This document shows, one piece after another, positions 27,101 to 35,484 of a stretch of DNA of 64,000 bases (positions are counted from its first letter, which is position 1; each line of letters starts with the position of its first letter). The notes beneath the pieces are model-generated. The model saw only the letters and a list, made by a program, of their open reading frames with translations. It did not search any database and was not told the origin of the DNA. Source of the DNA: Flagellimonas sp947499585 (lineage in GTDB: Bacteria > Bacteroidota > Bacteroidia > Flavobacteriales > Flavobacteriaceae); NCBI RefSeq assembly GCF_044596045.1, contig NZ_CP138995.1, positions 2,976,001 through 3,040,000 on the forward strand, read 5' to 3'. A program made the translations under genes and the position numbers.

Positions 27101-28556
27101 CTCCAAAATCAGCCAATCCCTTAAAATCAAATTGAAAATTTTCATCTTTACTCACTAAAGAACCATCAAAAAGTTTTTCTTTTAAAACTCCAGATACCTT
27201 AAGGTTGTTGTATTCATAATTATTGAATTCCAATTTATATACTTCTCCAATAACCTCTGTATTCAAATATTCAGATGTAAAACCTTTTCCTTCCACATTG
27301 ACATCCATAGTAGCTATACCCAACTGGTCATTTTCTGCAAAATTTCCTAAATCAAAATTTATTAGTGACACAAATCCAATGTAAGAAGCGTCATCTATTG
27401 CTTGAATGTTGGTCATTTGCAAATCCGTATAACTACTACCTATGGCGGTGTTCAAGTTAATCTGCACATCTAAGGAAGTTTCCGTCACCTCCGCATCTCC
27501 TCGGATGGTAAACTGACCAAGTCTTTGTATAGAAGAAGGGATATTTTTCCCTAAAATATTCGGTAAAAGCGATCTTAGCTGATAGTAACTAGATGTAAGG
27601 TTATCTATATCTGATCGCATTATAAATGGAGCTTCTTTGCTAAACATATTGTCAAACTCAAAGTCGCCTCTAATACCAGTGTTTTCAGATTGGATAAATA
27701 ATTCCTTTACTTGCAATTTGTTTAATACCCCACTTAAATTTCCGGCAAATGAAACTACTTTATCCGTACCAAATTCATTGTAAAATGAGTTGACTTCGTT
27801 AAGTGCTATAGTGGATTCATTAAAATCTGCAACGACATTCACCCGATCTAAAAATTCTTTAAAATCTTCACGATTATAATTGAATACCAAGTCGCCTTTA
27901 ATTTTAGATTCTTTGGTTTCAATTCTTAAGGAATCAAAGCGCATCTGCTGTTTGGTATACTTAAATTCCGTAGAAAGGTTTTTTAACCGTAACCCTCGTT
28001 TAGTCTCCAGTGATAAACCATTAATGCCAAGAGTAACTTCAGGCCCCAAAACTTGAAAGTCTTTTGCCAACACATCCATACTGGAGAAATCCAATATCTT
28101 TTGAGACTCCAAGTTTTCATCAATAAGTTTAAATTTCCCTTCCGAAATTTGTATTTCATCAGACGACATAAAAAAAGGTGGAGTGCCCGGTGCTCTGGGT
28201 TGTCCATCATCTAATTTTGCAACAAATACATCTAAATTGGTATCCCTCTCCCCTTTATAGGTTTTCAAATTGAAAAACAAGCCATCCACATCAATATCAC
28301 CAAACTCCATTTTACCGTTGGCCATATTTCTAATGTTTAGAATGGAGGTGGTCAATTTTTCAATATAAACCAAGGTATCTTTTTGGTAATCTTCAACATA
28401 AATTCCCTTTATACCGGTGTTTAAATTGAATAATGATAAACTAAGACGATTTATGGAAATATTGGTGCCAAATTCTTCATTTAGAGATTCTGTGGCATAT
28501 TTGGCCATCTTGGTCTGAACAGCAGGAATTGAAAGTATCAAGGAGCCCAATACCAT
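24135..28556 (-). CDS. TamB-like translocation/assembly module protein (start uncertain)
   Basis: At least 1473 residues. The only ATG available is at 28556, but it falls inside the membrane anchor: in-frame codons upstream to about 28614 encode a natural extension (IRKLRKILLRFILAILLL) with no ATG before the TAA at 28617-28619. A non-AUG start such as the CTG at 28589 is likely. After the anchor the protein is a very long beta-helix of repeated hydrophobic strands, ending in a DUF490/TamB C-terminal domain (about 1050-1440) with RPGGTILWERDPLAAQLNLEAVYAL. AsmA/TamB-like proteins form a groove across the periplasm that moves phospholipids or assists barrel insertion. It is divergent from tsaD. 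Confidence 0.9.
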   Translation of the reverse strand: MVLGSLILSIPAVQTKMAKYATESLNEEFGTNISINRLSLSLFNLNTGIKGIYVEDYQKDTLVYIEKLTTSILNIRNMANGKMEFGDIDVDGLFFNLKTYKGERDTNLDVFVAKLDDGQPRAPGTPPFFMSSDEIQISEGKFKLIDENLESQKILDFSSMDVLAKDFQVLGPEVTLGINGLSLETKRGLRLKNLSTEFKYTKQQMRFDSLRIETKESKIKGDLVFNYNREDFKEFLDRVNVVADFNESTIALNEVNSFYNEFGTDKVVSFAGNLSGVLNKLQVKELFIQSENTGIRGDFEFDNMFSKEAPFIMRSDIDNLTSSYYQLRSLLPNILGKNIPSSIQRLGQFTIRGDAEVTETSLDVQINLNTAIGSSYTDLQMTNIQAIDDASYIGFVSLINFDLGNFAENDQLGIATMDVNVEGKGFTSEYLNTEVIGEVYKLEFNNYEYNNLKVSGVLKEKLFDGSLVSKDENFQFDFKGLADFGDNANNFNFIASVAHADLKKLNFINDSVSIFKGDLNMDIEGTTLDNIMGQLRFSNTTYQNKNETYYFDDFAVSSSFDQDTVRTVEINSPDIITGYVKGKFKVKEIGKLVQNSIGSIYTNYKPFEISEGQRLNFNFKIYNKIVDVFFPEVVFDPNTFIRGNIVSDEGDFKLTFKSPSIEAFGNDFDNIELKIDNKNPLFNTFVSVEDMSTVYYDVKDFNLINTKLKDTLFFRTEFRGGSEYNDSYKLNFYHTFNKENKSVIGLKKSDVNFKGNVWVLNKDGNNKNKVIINRTLDSIRIEDVVMDNSDREQIRLRGELADSTYKDLDLQFKIVSLSKITPEIDSLKLDGSVDGFLNILQKDGKYLPTSSLNIRDFSINKIRQGDLEIGIFGNNDLTQFGVSTYLNDNGKERLSVNGKVTNQNNNRQLDLAANFTDFRLEPFSALGDGVVSNIRGSVSGNAKITGSVSNPAINGALSLNDAGIGIPYLNVDYDFAPYSRVRLFDQTFYFDNIGLSDVVEGTTATLDGTINHTAFDDWSLDLDVDTKNNRFMILNTEFDEEALYYGKGFINGTGSIYGSTDALNIAVDATTARGTSLKIPLSDVTSVGDYSFINFIEKGGSESFKQERVLKDYQGLEMAFDLAVTPEAEVEIVVDQSTGSSLKGTGEGILLIEINTNGKFNMYGEFVAVTGEYNFRYGGVIDKKFQVRPGGTILWERDPLAAQLNLEAVYALNANPAPLLDNQGYKARIPTEVVVRLDGELESPNINFDIDFPGTNSVVQSELEYRLQDPTVKERNAFFLLAQGTFVNEQTGINQQAVTGNLIQTASGLLNQILSGDNDKFNLGVSYEQGYLDANADIQTENRIGVTVSTQISDRVLVNGRVGVPVGGVSETVVAGDVEVQVLLNEEGTLSAKIFNRENQIQQFLAERQGYTQGLGLSYQVDFNSFKELMRKVFKKKEKKIVAPELQRSTEIMGKDSLIRFTAKDKTSKKLPN

Positions 28557-28658
28557 TAGTAACAGAATCGCTAATATAAATCGTAACAGTATTTTCCTTA
28601 GTTTTCTGATAGGGCTTTATGTTTTACCTTTGCTTGACCAATTTTTGTTCCAAAACCT

Positions 28659-29687
28659 GTGGTAAATAAAAAAATATACATTCTTGCAATAGAATCTTCC
28701 TGTGATGATACTTCTGCGGCCATTTTGTGTAATACAAAAGTGTTAAGCAATGTAGTGGCAACACAAGAAATACACAAGCAATATGGAGGTGTTGTTCCAG
28801 AATTAGCATCTAGAGCCCATCAACAAAATATAGTTCCTGTAGTACATCAAGCCTTGGCCAAGGCAAATATCGATAAAAAACAACTATCCGCCATAGCTTT
28901 TACTAGAGGTCCAGGACTTATGGGTTCTTTATTGGTAGGTGCTTCTTTTGCCAAGTCATTATCATTGGGGCTCAACATTCCATTGATTGAAGTAAACCAC
29001 ATGGAAGCCCATATTTTGGCTCACTTTATTGATGATGAAAGCATGACCGTTCCAGAATTCCCTTTTTTGGGCATGACCATTAGTGGAGGACATACCCAAA
29101 TTGTTAGGGTAAACAATTATTTTGACATGGAAGTTCTTGGTGAAACGTTGGATGATGCTGTAGGTGAAGCTTTTGATAAAAGTGCAAAATTGATGGGGTT
29201 GCCGTATCCAGGCGGGCCATTAGTAGACAAAAATGCACAACTTGGGAACCCAAGAGCGTTTGATTTTCCAAAACCAAAAGTTGAAGGACTTAATTTTAGT
29301 TTTAGCGGGTTAAAAACAAGTATTCTATATTTTCTACAGCGAGAAACAAAAAAGAATCCAGATTTTGTTGCTGAAAACATCAATGATATCTGCGCTTCTG
29401 TACAGTATACTATCTTGGAAATTTTAATGGACAAGCTCAAACTTGCGGTAAAGCAAACTGGAATTCAACAGATTGCCATAGGAGGAGGAGTTGCGGCCAA
29501 CTCTGGGATACGAGAAAGACTAAAAGAAGCTGAAGAAACATTGGGATGGAAAACCTATATTCCCAAATTCCAATATTGCACAGACAATGCAGCAATGATA
29601 GGCATTGTTGGTTATTTAAAATTTCTAGAAAAACAATTCACTGACCAAAGCGTAGGGGCCAAAGCCAGATATGCTATTGGAAGTTGA
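28659..29687 (+). CDS. tsaD: tRNA N6-adenosine threonylcarbamoyltransferase TsaD
   Basis: A 342-residue ASKHA-fold protein starting at GTG (28659), the first codon before ILAIESSCDDTSAA. It has the metal-binding VNHMEAH with His114 and His118, the GGHTQ motif near 145, and CTDNAAMIG near residue 308. With TsaB, TsaC and TsaE it makes the universal t6A modification at position 37 of ANN-decoding tRNAs. Length and motifs are normal. It faces the tamB-like gene, and their starts are about 70-100 bp apart. Confidence 0.97.
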   Translation: MVNKKIYILAIESSCDDTSAAILCNTKVLSNVVATQEIHKQYGGVVPELASRAHQQNIVPVVHQALAKANIDKKQLSAIAFTRGPGLMGSLLVGASFAKSLSLGLNIPLIEVNHMEAHILAHFIDDESMTVPEFPFLGMTISGGHTQIVRVNNYFDMEVLGETLDDAVGEAFDKSAKLMGLPYPGGPLVDKNAQLGNPRAFDFPKPKVEGLNFSFSGLKTSILYFLQRETKKNPDFVAENINDICASVQYTILEILMDKLKLAVKQTGIQQIAIGGGVAANSGIRERLKEAEETLGWKTYIPKFQYCTDNAAMIGIVGYLKFLEKQFTDQSVGAKARYAIGS

Positions 29688-29723
29688 TTTTTAATTTCTA
29701 ACTTTTCACTTTCAAATTGAAAA

Positions 29724-30050
29724 ATGGCATATAACGAAGAAATAGCCTCTAGAATACGCCATGCTTTGGCAATATTTCCAGAAGAATTTACCGAAAAGAA
29801 AATGTTTGGGGGTGTTGCTTTTTTATATCATGGGAAAATGACCGTAGGCCCTGTAAAGAATGATTTAATGGTACGGATTGTAGATAATAAAATGCCAAAT
29901 ATTTTAAATCAAGAATTTGTAAGACCAATGGATTTTACTGGAAAACCAATGAAAGAGTTTGTTTTTGTATCCCCTGAAGGTTTTAAAACTGAAGAACAGC
30001 TTCAAAACTGGATTGAACTTGGTCTGGAACACGCAAAAAGTAAATTATAG
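29724..30050 (+). CDS. TfoX/Sxy N-terminal-domain protein
   Basis: A 108-residue protein with the TfoX N-terminal pattern: an early helix, then FTEKKMFGGVAFLYHGKMTVGPVKNDLMVRI, and near the end the GKPMKEFVFVSPEG region. It lacks the TfoX C-terminal domain. In gammaproteobacteria TfoX regulates competence, but the single-domain form is widespread and its function in Bacteroidota is not established. It lies between tsaD and rsmE, 36 bp and 2 bp away respectively, so it is probably co-transcribed with rsmE. Confidence 0.85.
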   Translation: MAYNEEIASRIRHALAIFPEEFTEKKMFGGVAFLYHGKMTVGPVKNDLMVRIVDNKMPNILNQEFVRPMDFTGKPMKEFVFVSPEGFKTEEQLQNWIELGLEHAKSKL

Positions 30051-30052
30051 CC

Positions 30053-30757
30053 ATGCAACTCTTTTACAACCCATCTCTTGACAATAGCTTTAAGCAATTC
30101 TTTTTCTCTCCTGAGGAAAGCAAACATATTTTAAAGGTTCTAAGAAAAAAAGAAGGGGATATTTTACACATTACCAATGGAAAAGGATACCTCTTTCAGG
30201 CTGAAATCTTAACAGCAGATCTTAGAAAATGCAAAGCGCAAATAATTTCTACGGAAAAGAGTATTCCTAAACGCTACAGCCTCCATCTTGCAGTTGCCCC
30301 AACCAAAATGAACGACCGCTACGAATGGTTTTTAGAAAAAGCTACAGAAATAGGTGTTGATGAAATAACCCCTATCATTTGCGAACATTCTGAGAGAAAG
30401 ACCGTAAAATTAGAACGTATGGAGCGGGTGTTGCAATCCGCAATGAAACAATCATTGCAAACCCATTTACCCAAGTTAAATCCTGCAATTTCTTATAAAG
30501 AATTTATGAATCAGGAAATGAGCGGTCTCAAATTTATTGCGCATTGTGATGAAGGTGAAAAAATGGAACTGAAAAGAAGGGTTGCAGCAGACAAAGACCT
30601 TGTCATTCTTATAGGTCCCGAGGGTGATTTTTCAAAGAACGAAATTAATCAAGCATATAACAAAGGTTTTGTTCCAGTATCTCTCGGGAACAATCGCTTA
30701 AGAACTGAAACAGCAGCTATTGTTGCCTGCACAACCGTTTCCATCATTAATAGCTAA
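30053..30757 (+). CDS. rsmE: 16S rRNA (uracil-1498-N3)-methyltransferase RsmE
   Basis: A 234-residue SPOUT-class methyltransferase with an N-terminal PUA-like domain (about 1-70) and a C-terminal knotted SAM-binding domain. Motifs include the KATEIGVDEITPI stretch near residue 97, the knot motif ILIGPEGDFSKNEI near 185 and the LGNNRLRTETA signature near the C-terminus. It methylates N3 of U1498 in 16S rRNA. The stop codon region overlaps the convergent DUF1223 gene by 4 bp. Confidence 0.96.
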   Translation: MQLFYNPSLDNSFKQFFFSPEESKHILKVLRKKEGDILHITNGKGYLFQAEILTADLRKCKAQIISTEKSIPKRYSLHLAVAPTKMNDRYEWFLEKATEIGVDEITPIICEHSERKTVKLERMERVLQSAMKQSLQTHLPKLNPAISYKEFMNQEMSGLKFIAHCDEGEKMELKRRVAADKDLVILIGPEGDFSKNEINQAYNKGFVPVSLGNNRLRTETAAIVACTTVSIINS

Positions 30758-31539
30758 CCAGTAATCGGGGTTTTAGCAGCGCCCGTAATATCCAAATCAT
30801 CAGTTTCCACAAGTACCATCAAGGTCAACTTATCTTTTGAAGACACAATCTCTGGAACTGCAATTGAAGATGTTCCTTTTTTAGTGGCCATCGGAATATA
30901 TTTTTCCGCCACTACTATGTTGCTATTCTTTAAAGTTCTGTTTCTGTTTTCTCCTCTTTTAACAGAAGTTGTGCGCTCATCCAGTACTAAAACAACCCTT
31001 AGCAGTTTGTCTTTCAAATCTCCTTCAATAGAATAGTCAAACGATATTGAATTATGACTGGATTCATTAATATCCAAGTCTAAAACGTTATTGGTTTTTT
31101 TTGCTTTGTATTCGTTAATCTTAGAATACATTTTAGATTGATTTGAACCTACAAAATGCTCTTTTCCATTAATCACCAATTGTGGTGTGTAATTACTTCG
31201 ATATTGGAACTTTCTATTATAGTCCCTCTGTTTTTTTGTATAGACCGATTTACTAAAAGGATCTTCCCAACCTATGTAGTTCCAATAGTCCACATGATAA
31301 GACAATGCATAAACCTCTTCCGTATACTGGTTTTTCACTTTCTCCAAAAGCACATCAGCTGGTGGACAACTAGAACAACCTTGTGAAGTAAAGAGTTCTA
31401 AAACTACGGGAGCTTTATGTACTATAGTTTCAATCTTTTTGTCCGCATACTTCACCTGTTCCATACCATCTGCTTTATACAAGGCCACAAGTGACATTCC
31501 AAAAAGAGCCATCGAAGAAATTATGATTTTTTTAAACAT
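30754..31539 (-). CDS. DUF1223 thioredoxin-fold protein, exported
   Basis: A 261-residue protein with an N-terminal signal or anchor segment (about 4-20). A thioredoxin-like domain follows, with VVLELFTSQGCSSCPPADVLL at its start (CxxC cysteines 55 and 58), then YHVDYWNYIGWEDPFS, which is diagnostic for DUF1223. The family is found widely in proteobacteria and Bacteroidota; a periplasmic redox role is plausible but not shown. It overlaps the end of rsmE by 4 bp on the opposite strand and is divergent from the DUF4159 gene. Confidence 0.88.
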   Translation of the reverse strand: MFKKIIISSMALFGMSLVALYKADGMEQVKYADKKIETIVHKAPVVLELFTSQGCSSCPPADVLLEKVKNQYTEEVYALSYHVDYWNYIGWEDPFSKSVYTKKQRDYNRKFQYRSNYTPQLVINGKEHFVGSNQSKMYSKINEYKAKKTNNVLDLDINESSHNSISFDYSIEGDLKDKLLRVVLVLDERTTSVKRGENRNRTLKNSNIVVAEKYIPMATKKGTSSIAVPEIVSSKDKLTLMVLVETDDLDITGAAKTPITG

Positions 31540-31578
31540 GAATACTGTATTTTTGATTTCTTAGTTATTCGTAGGGAA

Positions 31579-32229
31579 ATGAGACAACTTACCAAGCTAT
31601 GTGGTTTTTTAACTTTTTTTGTGATAGGCCTTTGCCACTCCCAAGAAATTGCGATTCTAAAATACGGTGGTGGCGGTGATTGGTATTCCAATCCTACGGC
31701 TTTGCCAAATTTGATTCAGTTCTGCAATAGCAACATAGGCGCCAAAATAAACCCAAAGCCAGAAACGGTAGAGATTGGCAGCGTTTCTATATTTCAATAT
31801 CCCTATCTTCACATGACCGGTCACGGAAACGTTTTTTTTACTGATGAAGAAGCAGAAAACTTAAGTACTTATCTGCTATCAGGCGGTTTTTTACATATTG
31901 ATGATAATTACGGCATGGAACCTTATTTAAGAAGGGAATTGGAAAAAGTATTTCCAAATAAACAATTAGAGGAACTCGGTGCTGATCATCCTATTTTTAA
32001 TCAGAAGTATAAATTCCCAGCTGGCTTGCCCAAAATCCATGAACATGATGGAAAAAGGCCTCAAGCCCTAGGTATTTTTGAAGAAGGAAGACTAGTTTTA
32101 TTGTTCACTTTTGAAAGTGATTTAGGGGATGGCTGGGAAGACCCATCGGTACATAACGACCCAGAAGAAATTAGATTGAAAGCACTACAAATGGGTGCTA
32201 ATATTGTAGAATACGCCTTTAAAAGCTAG
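31579..32229 (+). CDS. DUF4159 domain protein, exported
   Basis: A 216-residue protein with a signal peptide (about residues 1-22) and a full DUF4159 domain: IAILKYGGGGDWYSNPTALPN at the start, the LLSGGFLHIDDNYG motif near residue 105 and the GDGWEDPSVHND motif near the end. In Bacteroidota DUF4159 proteins are short, periplasmic and of unknown function. It is followed after 3 bp by the AI-2E-family permease gene and then a methyltransferase, forming a three-gene plus-strand unit. Confidence 0.88.
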   Translation: MRQLTKLCGFLTFFVIGLCHSQEIAILKYGGGGDWYSNPTALPNLIQFCNSNIGAKINPKPETVEIGSVSIFQYPYLHMTGHGNVFFTDEEAENLSTYLLSGGFLHIDDNYGMEPYLRRELEKVFPNKQLEELGADHPIFNQKYKFPAGLPKIHEHDGKRPQALGIFEEGRLVLLFTFESDLGDGWEDPSVHNDPEEIRLKALQMGANIVEYAFKS

Positions 32230-32232
32230 CTT

Positions 32233-33333
32233 ATGACCTCTAAAACTATAGCCAACGGAATTTTAAGGGCAGTAACCATTATTGTTGGTATTGTTCTTTT
32301 GGGATATTTTTTATTTAAGATTCAATCCGTTCTGGCCTATTTGGCCATTGCAGCAGTAATTGCTCTTTTAGGAAGACCAATTGTTCTTTTTTTAAGACGA
32401 AAATTAAAATTCCCCAATACCCTTGCTGTTATCATTACTATGGTCTTGATGTTAGCTATTTTTCTTGGAATTCTAGCGCTCTTTATTCCTTTGATTTCTG
32501 AACAAAGTAAAAACCTGTCTCTTTTGGATATTGAAGCTTTAAAAGCAGATGTAAATACACTTTACTTACAGATTCTAGAATATTTTGGTGCTACCACGGA
32601 CAACGTTACCCACTTGATTGAAGACTCGGATTTGGAGAAAAATGTATTGGAAGGGTTAGATTTGGGATTCATCCCCGACTTCCTTAATTCATTTGTCAAC
32701 ATATTGAGCAACTTTAGCATCGGTCTTTTTTCCGTTCTTTTTATTTCATTTTTCTTTTTGAAGGACAGCAAACTTTTTCAAAATGGCATGCTGACTTTTG
32801 TTCCTGACAATAAAGAAAGTAATTTGGTGAAATCTGTTGATAAAATCAATGGGTTACTATCCAGATATTTTGCTGGAATTTTACTTCAACTTTTTATTTT
32901 ATTCGTTATTTATACCATTGCACTTTTGGTTGCTGGGGTAGAAAATGCTATTGTAATTGCATTCCTTTGTGCCCTCTTCAATATCATTCCATACATAGGT
33001 CCAATCATCGGTGGTGCAATCATGATAACTTTGACAATGACCAGTTTTTTAGGGGCAGATTTCAGTACTGTAATTTTGCCAAAAGCACTATACGTTTTTA
33101 TAGGCCTAATCATTGGTCAACTTATTGATAATTTCTTTTCTCAACCCTTTATTTTTTCCACAAGTGTAAAATCACATCCTCTAGAAATCTTTCTGGTAAT
33201 CATTATTGCGGGGCTTGTATTTGGTGTTGTTGGCATGGTGGTAGCGGTACCAGGATATACTGCAATAAAGGTGATTTTAAAAGAGTTTTTAGCTGAAAAT
33301 TCGGTAGTCAAAAAGCTAACTAGAAACTTATAG
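32233..33333 (+). CDS. AI-2E family transporter (PerM/YdiK-like membrane protein)
   Basis: A 366-residue integral membrane protein with about seven or eight helices and a central extracytoplasmic segment between helices 3 and 4 (about residues 90-150). The motif ALFNIIPYIGPIIGGAIM near residue 250 is the strongest family signature. The name comes from TqsA, which exports the autoinducer AI-2, but the family covers Na+/H+ antiporters and unidentified exporters; AI-2 transport should not be assumed. It is in a tight unit with the DUF4159 gene and the methyltransferase gene. Confidence 0.92.
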   Translation: MTSKTIANGILRAVTIIVGIVLLGYFLFKIQSVLAYLAIAAVIALLGRPIVLFLRRKLKFPNTLAVIITMVLMLAIFLGILALFIPLISEQSKNLSLLDIEALKADVNTLYLQILEYFGATTDNVTHLIEDSDLEKNVLEGLDLGFIPDFLNSFVNILSNFSIGLFSVLFISFFFLKDSKLFQNGMLTFVPDNKESNLVKSVDKINGLLSRYFAGILLQLFILFVIYTIALLVAGVENAIVIAFLCALFNIIPYIGPIIGGAIMITLTMTSFLGADFSTVILPKALYVFIGLIIGQLIDNFFSQPFIFSTSVKSHPLEIFLVIIIAGLVFGVVGMVVAVPGYTAIKVILKEFLAENSVVKKLTRNL

Positions 33334-33340
33334 TTATAGT

Positions 33341-34531
33341 TTGAATAAAATAATATTAAATACTGGTTTACAGGACTTTATAAATAAAAATTGGAATACT
33401 GACATCGTGTCAGTTTTATTAAAAAAACAATTTTTTGAAGGAGTTTCTCAAAAAGAGCTGGTTCAGCAGCTAGAAGCTAAAAAAAGGTGCAAAGACAAAC
33501 TCCCCTCTTGGTTCAATGCCCCCAACATTTACTACCCAAATAAACTGAATGTTGAGCAAACCAGTTCAGAACAAACAGCTCGCCACAAATCCAAACTTAT
33601 CAGCGGAAAAACACTCTTGGATTTAACCGGTGGATTTGGTGTTGACTCTCACTTTTTTTCAAAACAATTGGATACGGTTTTTCATTGTGAAATCAATTCA
33701 GAATTAAGTGAAATTGCAAAACATAATTTTGAAATACTTGGTCAAAAAAATATCATCTGTGTTCCTGAAGATGGGCTTCAATTCTTAAAAAAAACTGATG
33801 AAAAATTTGATTGGATTTTCATTGACCCCTCACGAAGAAATGATAACAAAGAAAAAGTTTTTTTACTGAAAGATTGTGTGCCTAATCTTCCAAAAAATCT
33901 TCCCTCTCTTTTTGAGAATACTAAAAATGTTTTAGTCAAAACCTCCCCCCTATTAGATATTTCTCAAAGCATTAAAGAACTGGATTTTGTAAAAGAGATC
34001 CATATTGTTGCAATCAACAATGAGGTAAAAGAGTTGCTTTATATTTTGGAACACGGTTTTAAGGAAGATATTTCAATAAATGCTATAAACCTCACCCAAA
34101 ATCAAGAAGTGCTTTTTAGTTTTAGTTTACTGGAAGAACCTTCTGCGGTTGTTAAATATGATAATCCTGGAAAATACTTGTATGAACCCAATTCCGCTAT
34201 TTTAAAATCAGGTGGATTTAAATCTGTAGCGAAAGCCTATGGCGTGAAAAAGCTACACCAGCACTCACATTTGTACACTTCTGAAGCCTTGGTAGGTTTT
34301 CCGGGAAGAGCCTTTGAAATAGTTAGCGTTCATCCTTATGCCAAAAACACTCTCAAGAATCTAAAGCTTACCAAAGCGAACATCACCACCAGAAATTTTC
34401 CCATATCCGTGGCAGAATTGCGCAAAAAACATAAGATTAAAGATGGGGGGGATGTTTATTTGTTCTTTACTACTAATGTGAATGAAAAACACATTCTTAT
34501 AGTATCAAAAAAGGTGCAATCGACTTTTTAG
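33341..34531 (+). CDS. Class I SAM-dependent methyltransferase with THUMP-like domain
   Basis: A 396-residue protein starting at TTG (33341), 7 bp after the previous stop. Central residues about 90-180 carry SAM-binding motif I, LLDLTGGFGVDSHFF, and the IDPSRR motif, an acidic/amide-replacing active-site variant characteristic of this Bacteroidota family. The C-terminal THUMP-like region follows, with YEPNSAILKSGGFKSVAKAYG and HLYTS. THUMP proteins bind structured RNA, so an rRNA or tRNA methyltransferase is likely; the target is unknown. The stop codon at 34529-34531 lies in the loop of the terminator hairpin at 34511-34548. Confidence 0.88.
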   Translation: MNKIILNTGLQDFINKNWNTDIVSVLLKKQFFEGVSQKELVQQLEAKKRCKDKLPSWFNAPNIYYPNKLNVEQTSSEQTARHKSKLISGKTLLDLTGGFGVDSHFFSKQLDTVFHCEINSELSEIAKHNFEILGQKNIICVPEDGLQFLKKTDEKFDWIFIDPSRRNDNKEKVFLLKDCVPNLPKNLPSLFENTKNVLVKTSPLLDISQSIKELDFVKEIHIVAINNEVKELLYILEHGFKEDISINAINLTQNQEVLFSFSLLEEPSAVVKYDNPGKYLYEPNSAILKSGGFKSVAKAYGVKKLHQHSHLYTSEALVGFPGRAFEIVSVHPYAKNTLKNLKLTKANITTRNFPISVAELRKKHKIKDGGDVYLFFTTNVNEKHILIVSKKVQSTF

Positions 34532-34548
34532 AGTCAAGATTGCACCTT
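34511..34548. terminator. Shared terminator hairpin between convergent genes
   Basis: An 11-bp perfect stem (34511-34521 with 34538-34548) encloses a 16-base loop that includes the methyltransferase stop codon. In the minus direction the stem is followed by a T run (CCTTTTTTGA), so it is a good intrinsic terminator for the PorP/SprF transcript; in the plus direction TTCTTTTCTTTC follows, a weaker tail. Confidence 0.75.
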
Positions 34549-34580
34549 CGTTCTTTTCTTTCAAGATGAGAAAACCTACT

Positions 34581-35468
34581 TTACATAGTCAATCTCATAA
34601 AAAGCTCATGGGAACTGTTATCAATGTTACTTATTGAGCTTTCCATAGAAGCTTCATAAGCATATCCGATATGAAATCCAGAGCTTATGTCAAACATGAA
34701 TAGTCCGCTGAGTGCTTCATCCAATCGATAAGATGCTCCGAACCTAAAGCGTTGACCAAAGTCAAAAATTGAAGTAATATCTACTGACAGTGGAGATGCG
34801 TCAACATAACGCAGCATGCTACTTGTCTGTAATGTTAAGTTCTTGTTCAACTTAAAATCGTATCCCCCCGTCAAGTACATATGTCTTCTATCTGTGCTCA
34901 TAAAGGCATTACCGTCACTTTCTTCCAAACGACTGGGAGTCAATAGCTTTGGTGCAGATAGTGACACAAAATAGTTGTCATGCTTTAAATAAGCTCCCAC
35001 TCCCACATTTGGAGTAAATCTACTCTCAAAATCCATTAAAGAACCATCTTGCCCCATGCCGTATGTTACAAGTCCAGCGGTATTTGCGCTATAAGAATTT
35101 CCACTTGCCTTAAGACCTAAGAAGAGGGTATAATCTTCATTGATCTTTAGTTTATATGAAAAATCTATAGCCACCCATGTTTGATTCTCTATAAAGGTTT
35201 GATCGTTTAAAATAGCCACCCCCAAACCAACGTTTGCACCAACAGGCATGGAGAAAAGTGCACTTTGACTCTCTGGAGCCCCCTCCACTCCAGCCCATTG
35301 ACTTCGCAGTCCCAAGGTTAACTCTGCAGATTCGCTGGTTCCTGCATAAGCAGGGTTAATAAGGTTCATATTATATCTATAAAAAGTATATTGAGGGTCT
35401 TGTTGTGCAGCCATGAATTGAGTGCATAAACCTATGGTTATACCAAAAACCAATATTAAATTTTTCAT
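34581..35468 (-). CDS. PorP/SprF family type IX secretion system membrane protein
   Basis: I use the ATG at 35468 (MKNLILVFGITIGLCTQF...), giving 295 residues with a signal peptide ending AAQ; the longer reading enters the upstream gene out of frame. The family signature QDPQYTFYRYNMNLINPAYAGTSE follows immediately. The rest is a beta-barrel with regularly spaced aromatic strands. PorP/SprF-like proteins are paired one-to-one with large surface proteins that carry the type B (gliding-motility) C-terminal domain, and they are thought to anchor or help secrete that partner. The partner is the 1509-residue protein encoded 16 bp upstream. Confidence 0.95.
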   Translation of the reverse strand: MKNLILVFGITIGLCTQFMAAQQDPQYTFYRYNMNLINPAYAGTSESAELTLGLRSQWAGVEGAPESQSALFSMPVGANVGLGVAILNDQTFIENQTWVAIDFSYKLKINEDYTLFLGLKASGNSYSANTAGLVTYGMGQDGSLMDFESRFTPNVGVGAYLKHDNYFVSLSAPKLLTPSRLEESDGNAFMSTDRRHMYLTGGYDFKLNKNLTLQTSSMLRYVDASPLSVDITSIFDFGQRFRFGASYRLDEALSGLFMFDISSGFHIGYAYEASMESSISNIDNSSHELFMRLTM

Positions 35469-35484
35469 TATTTTATTTTTTTGA

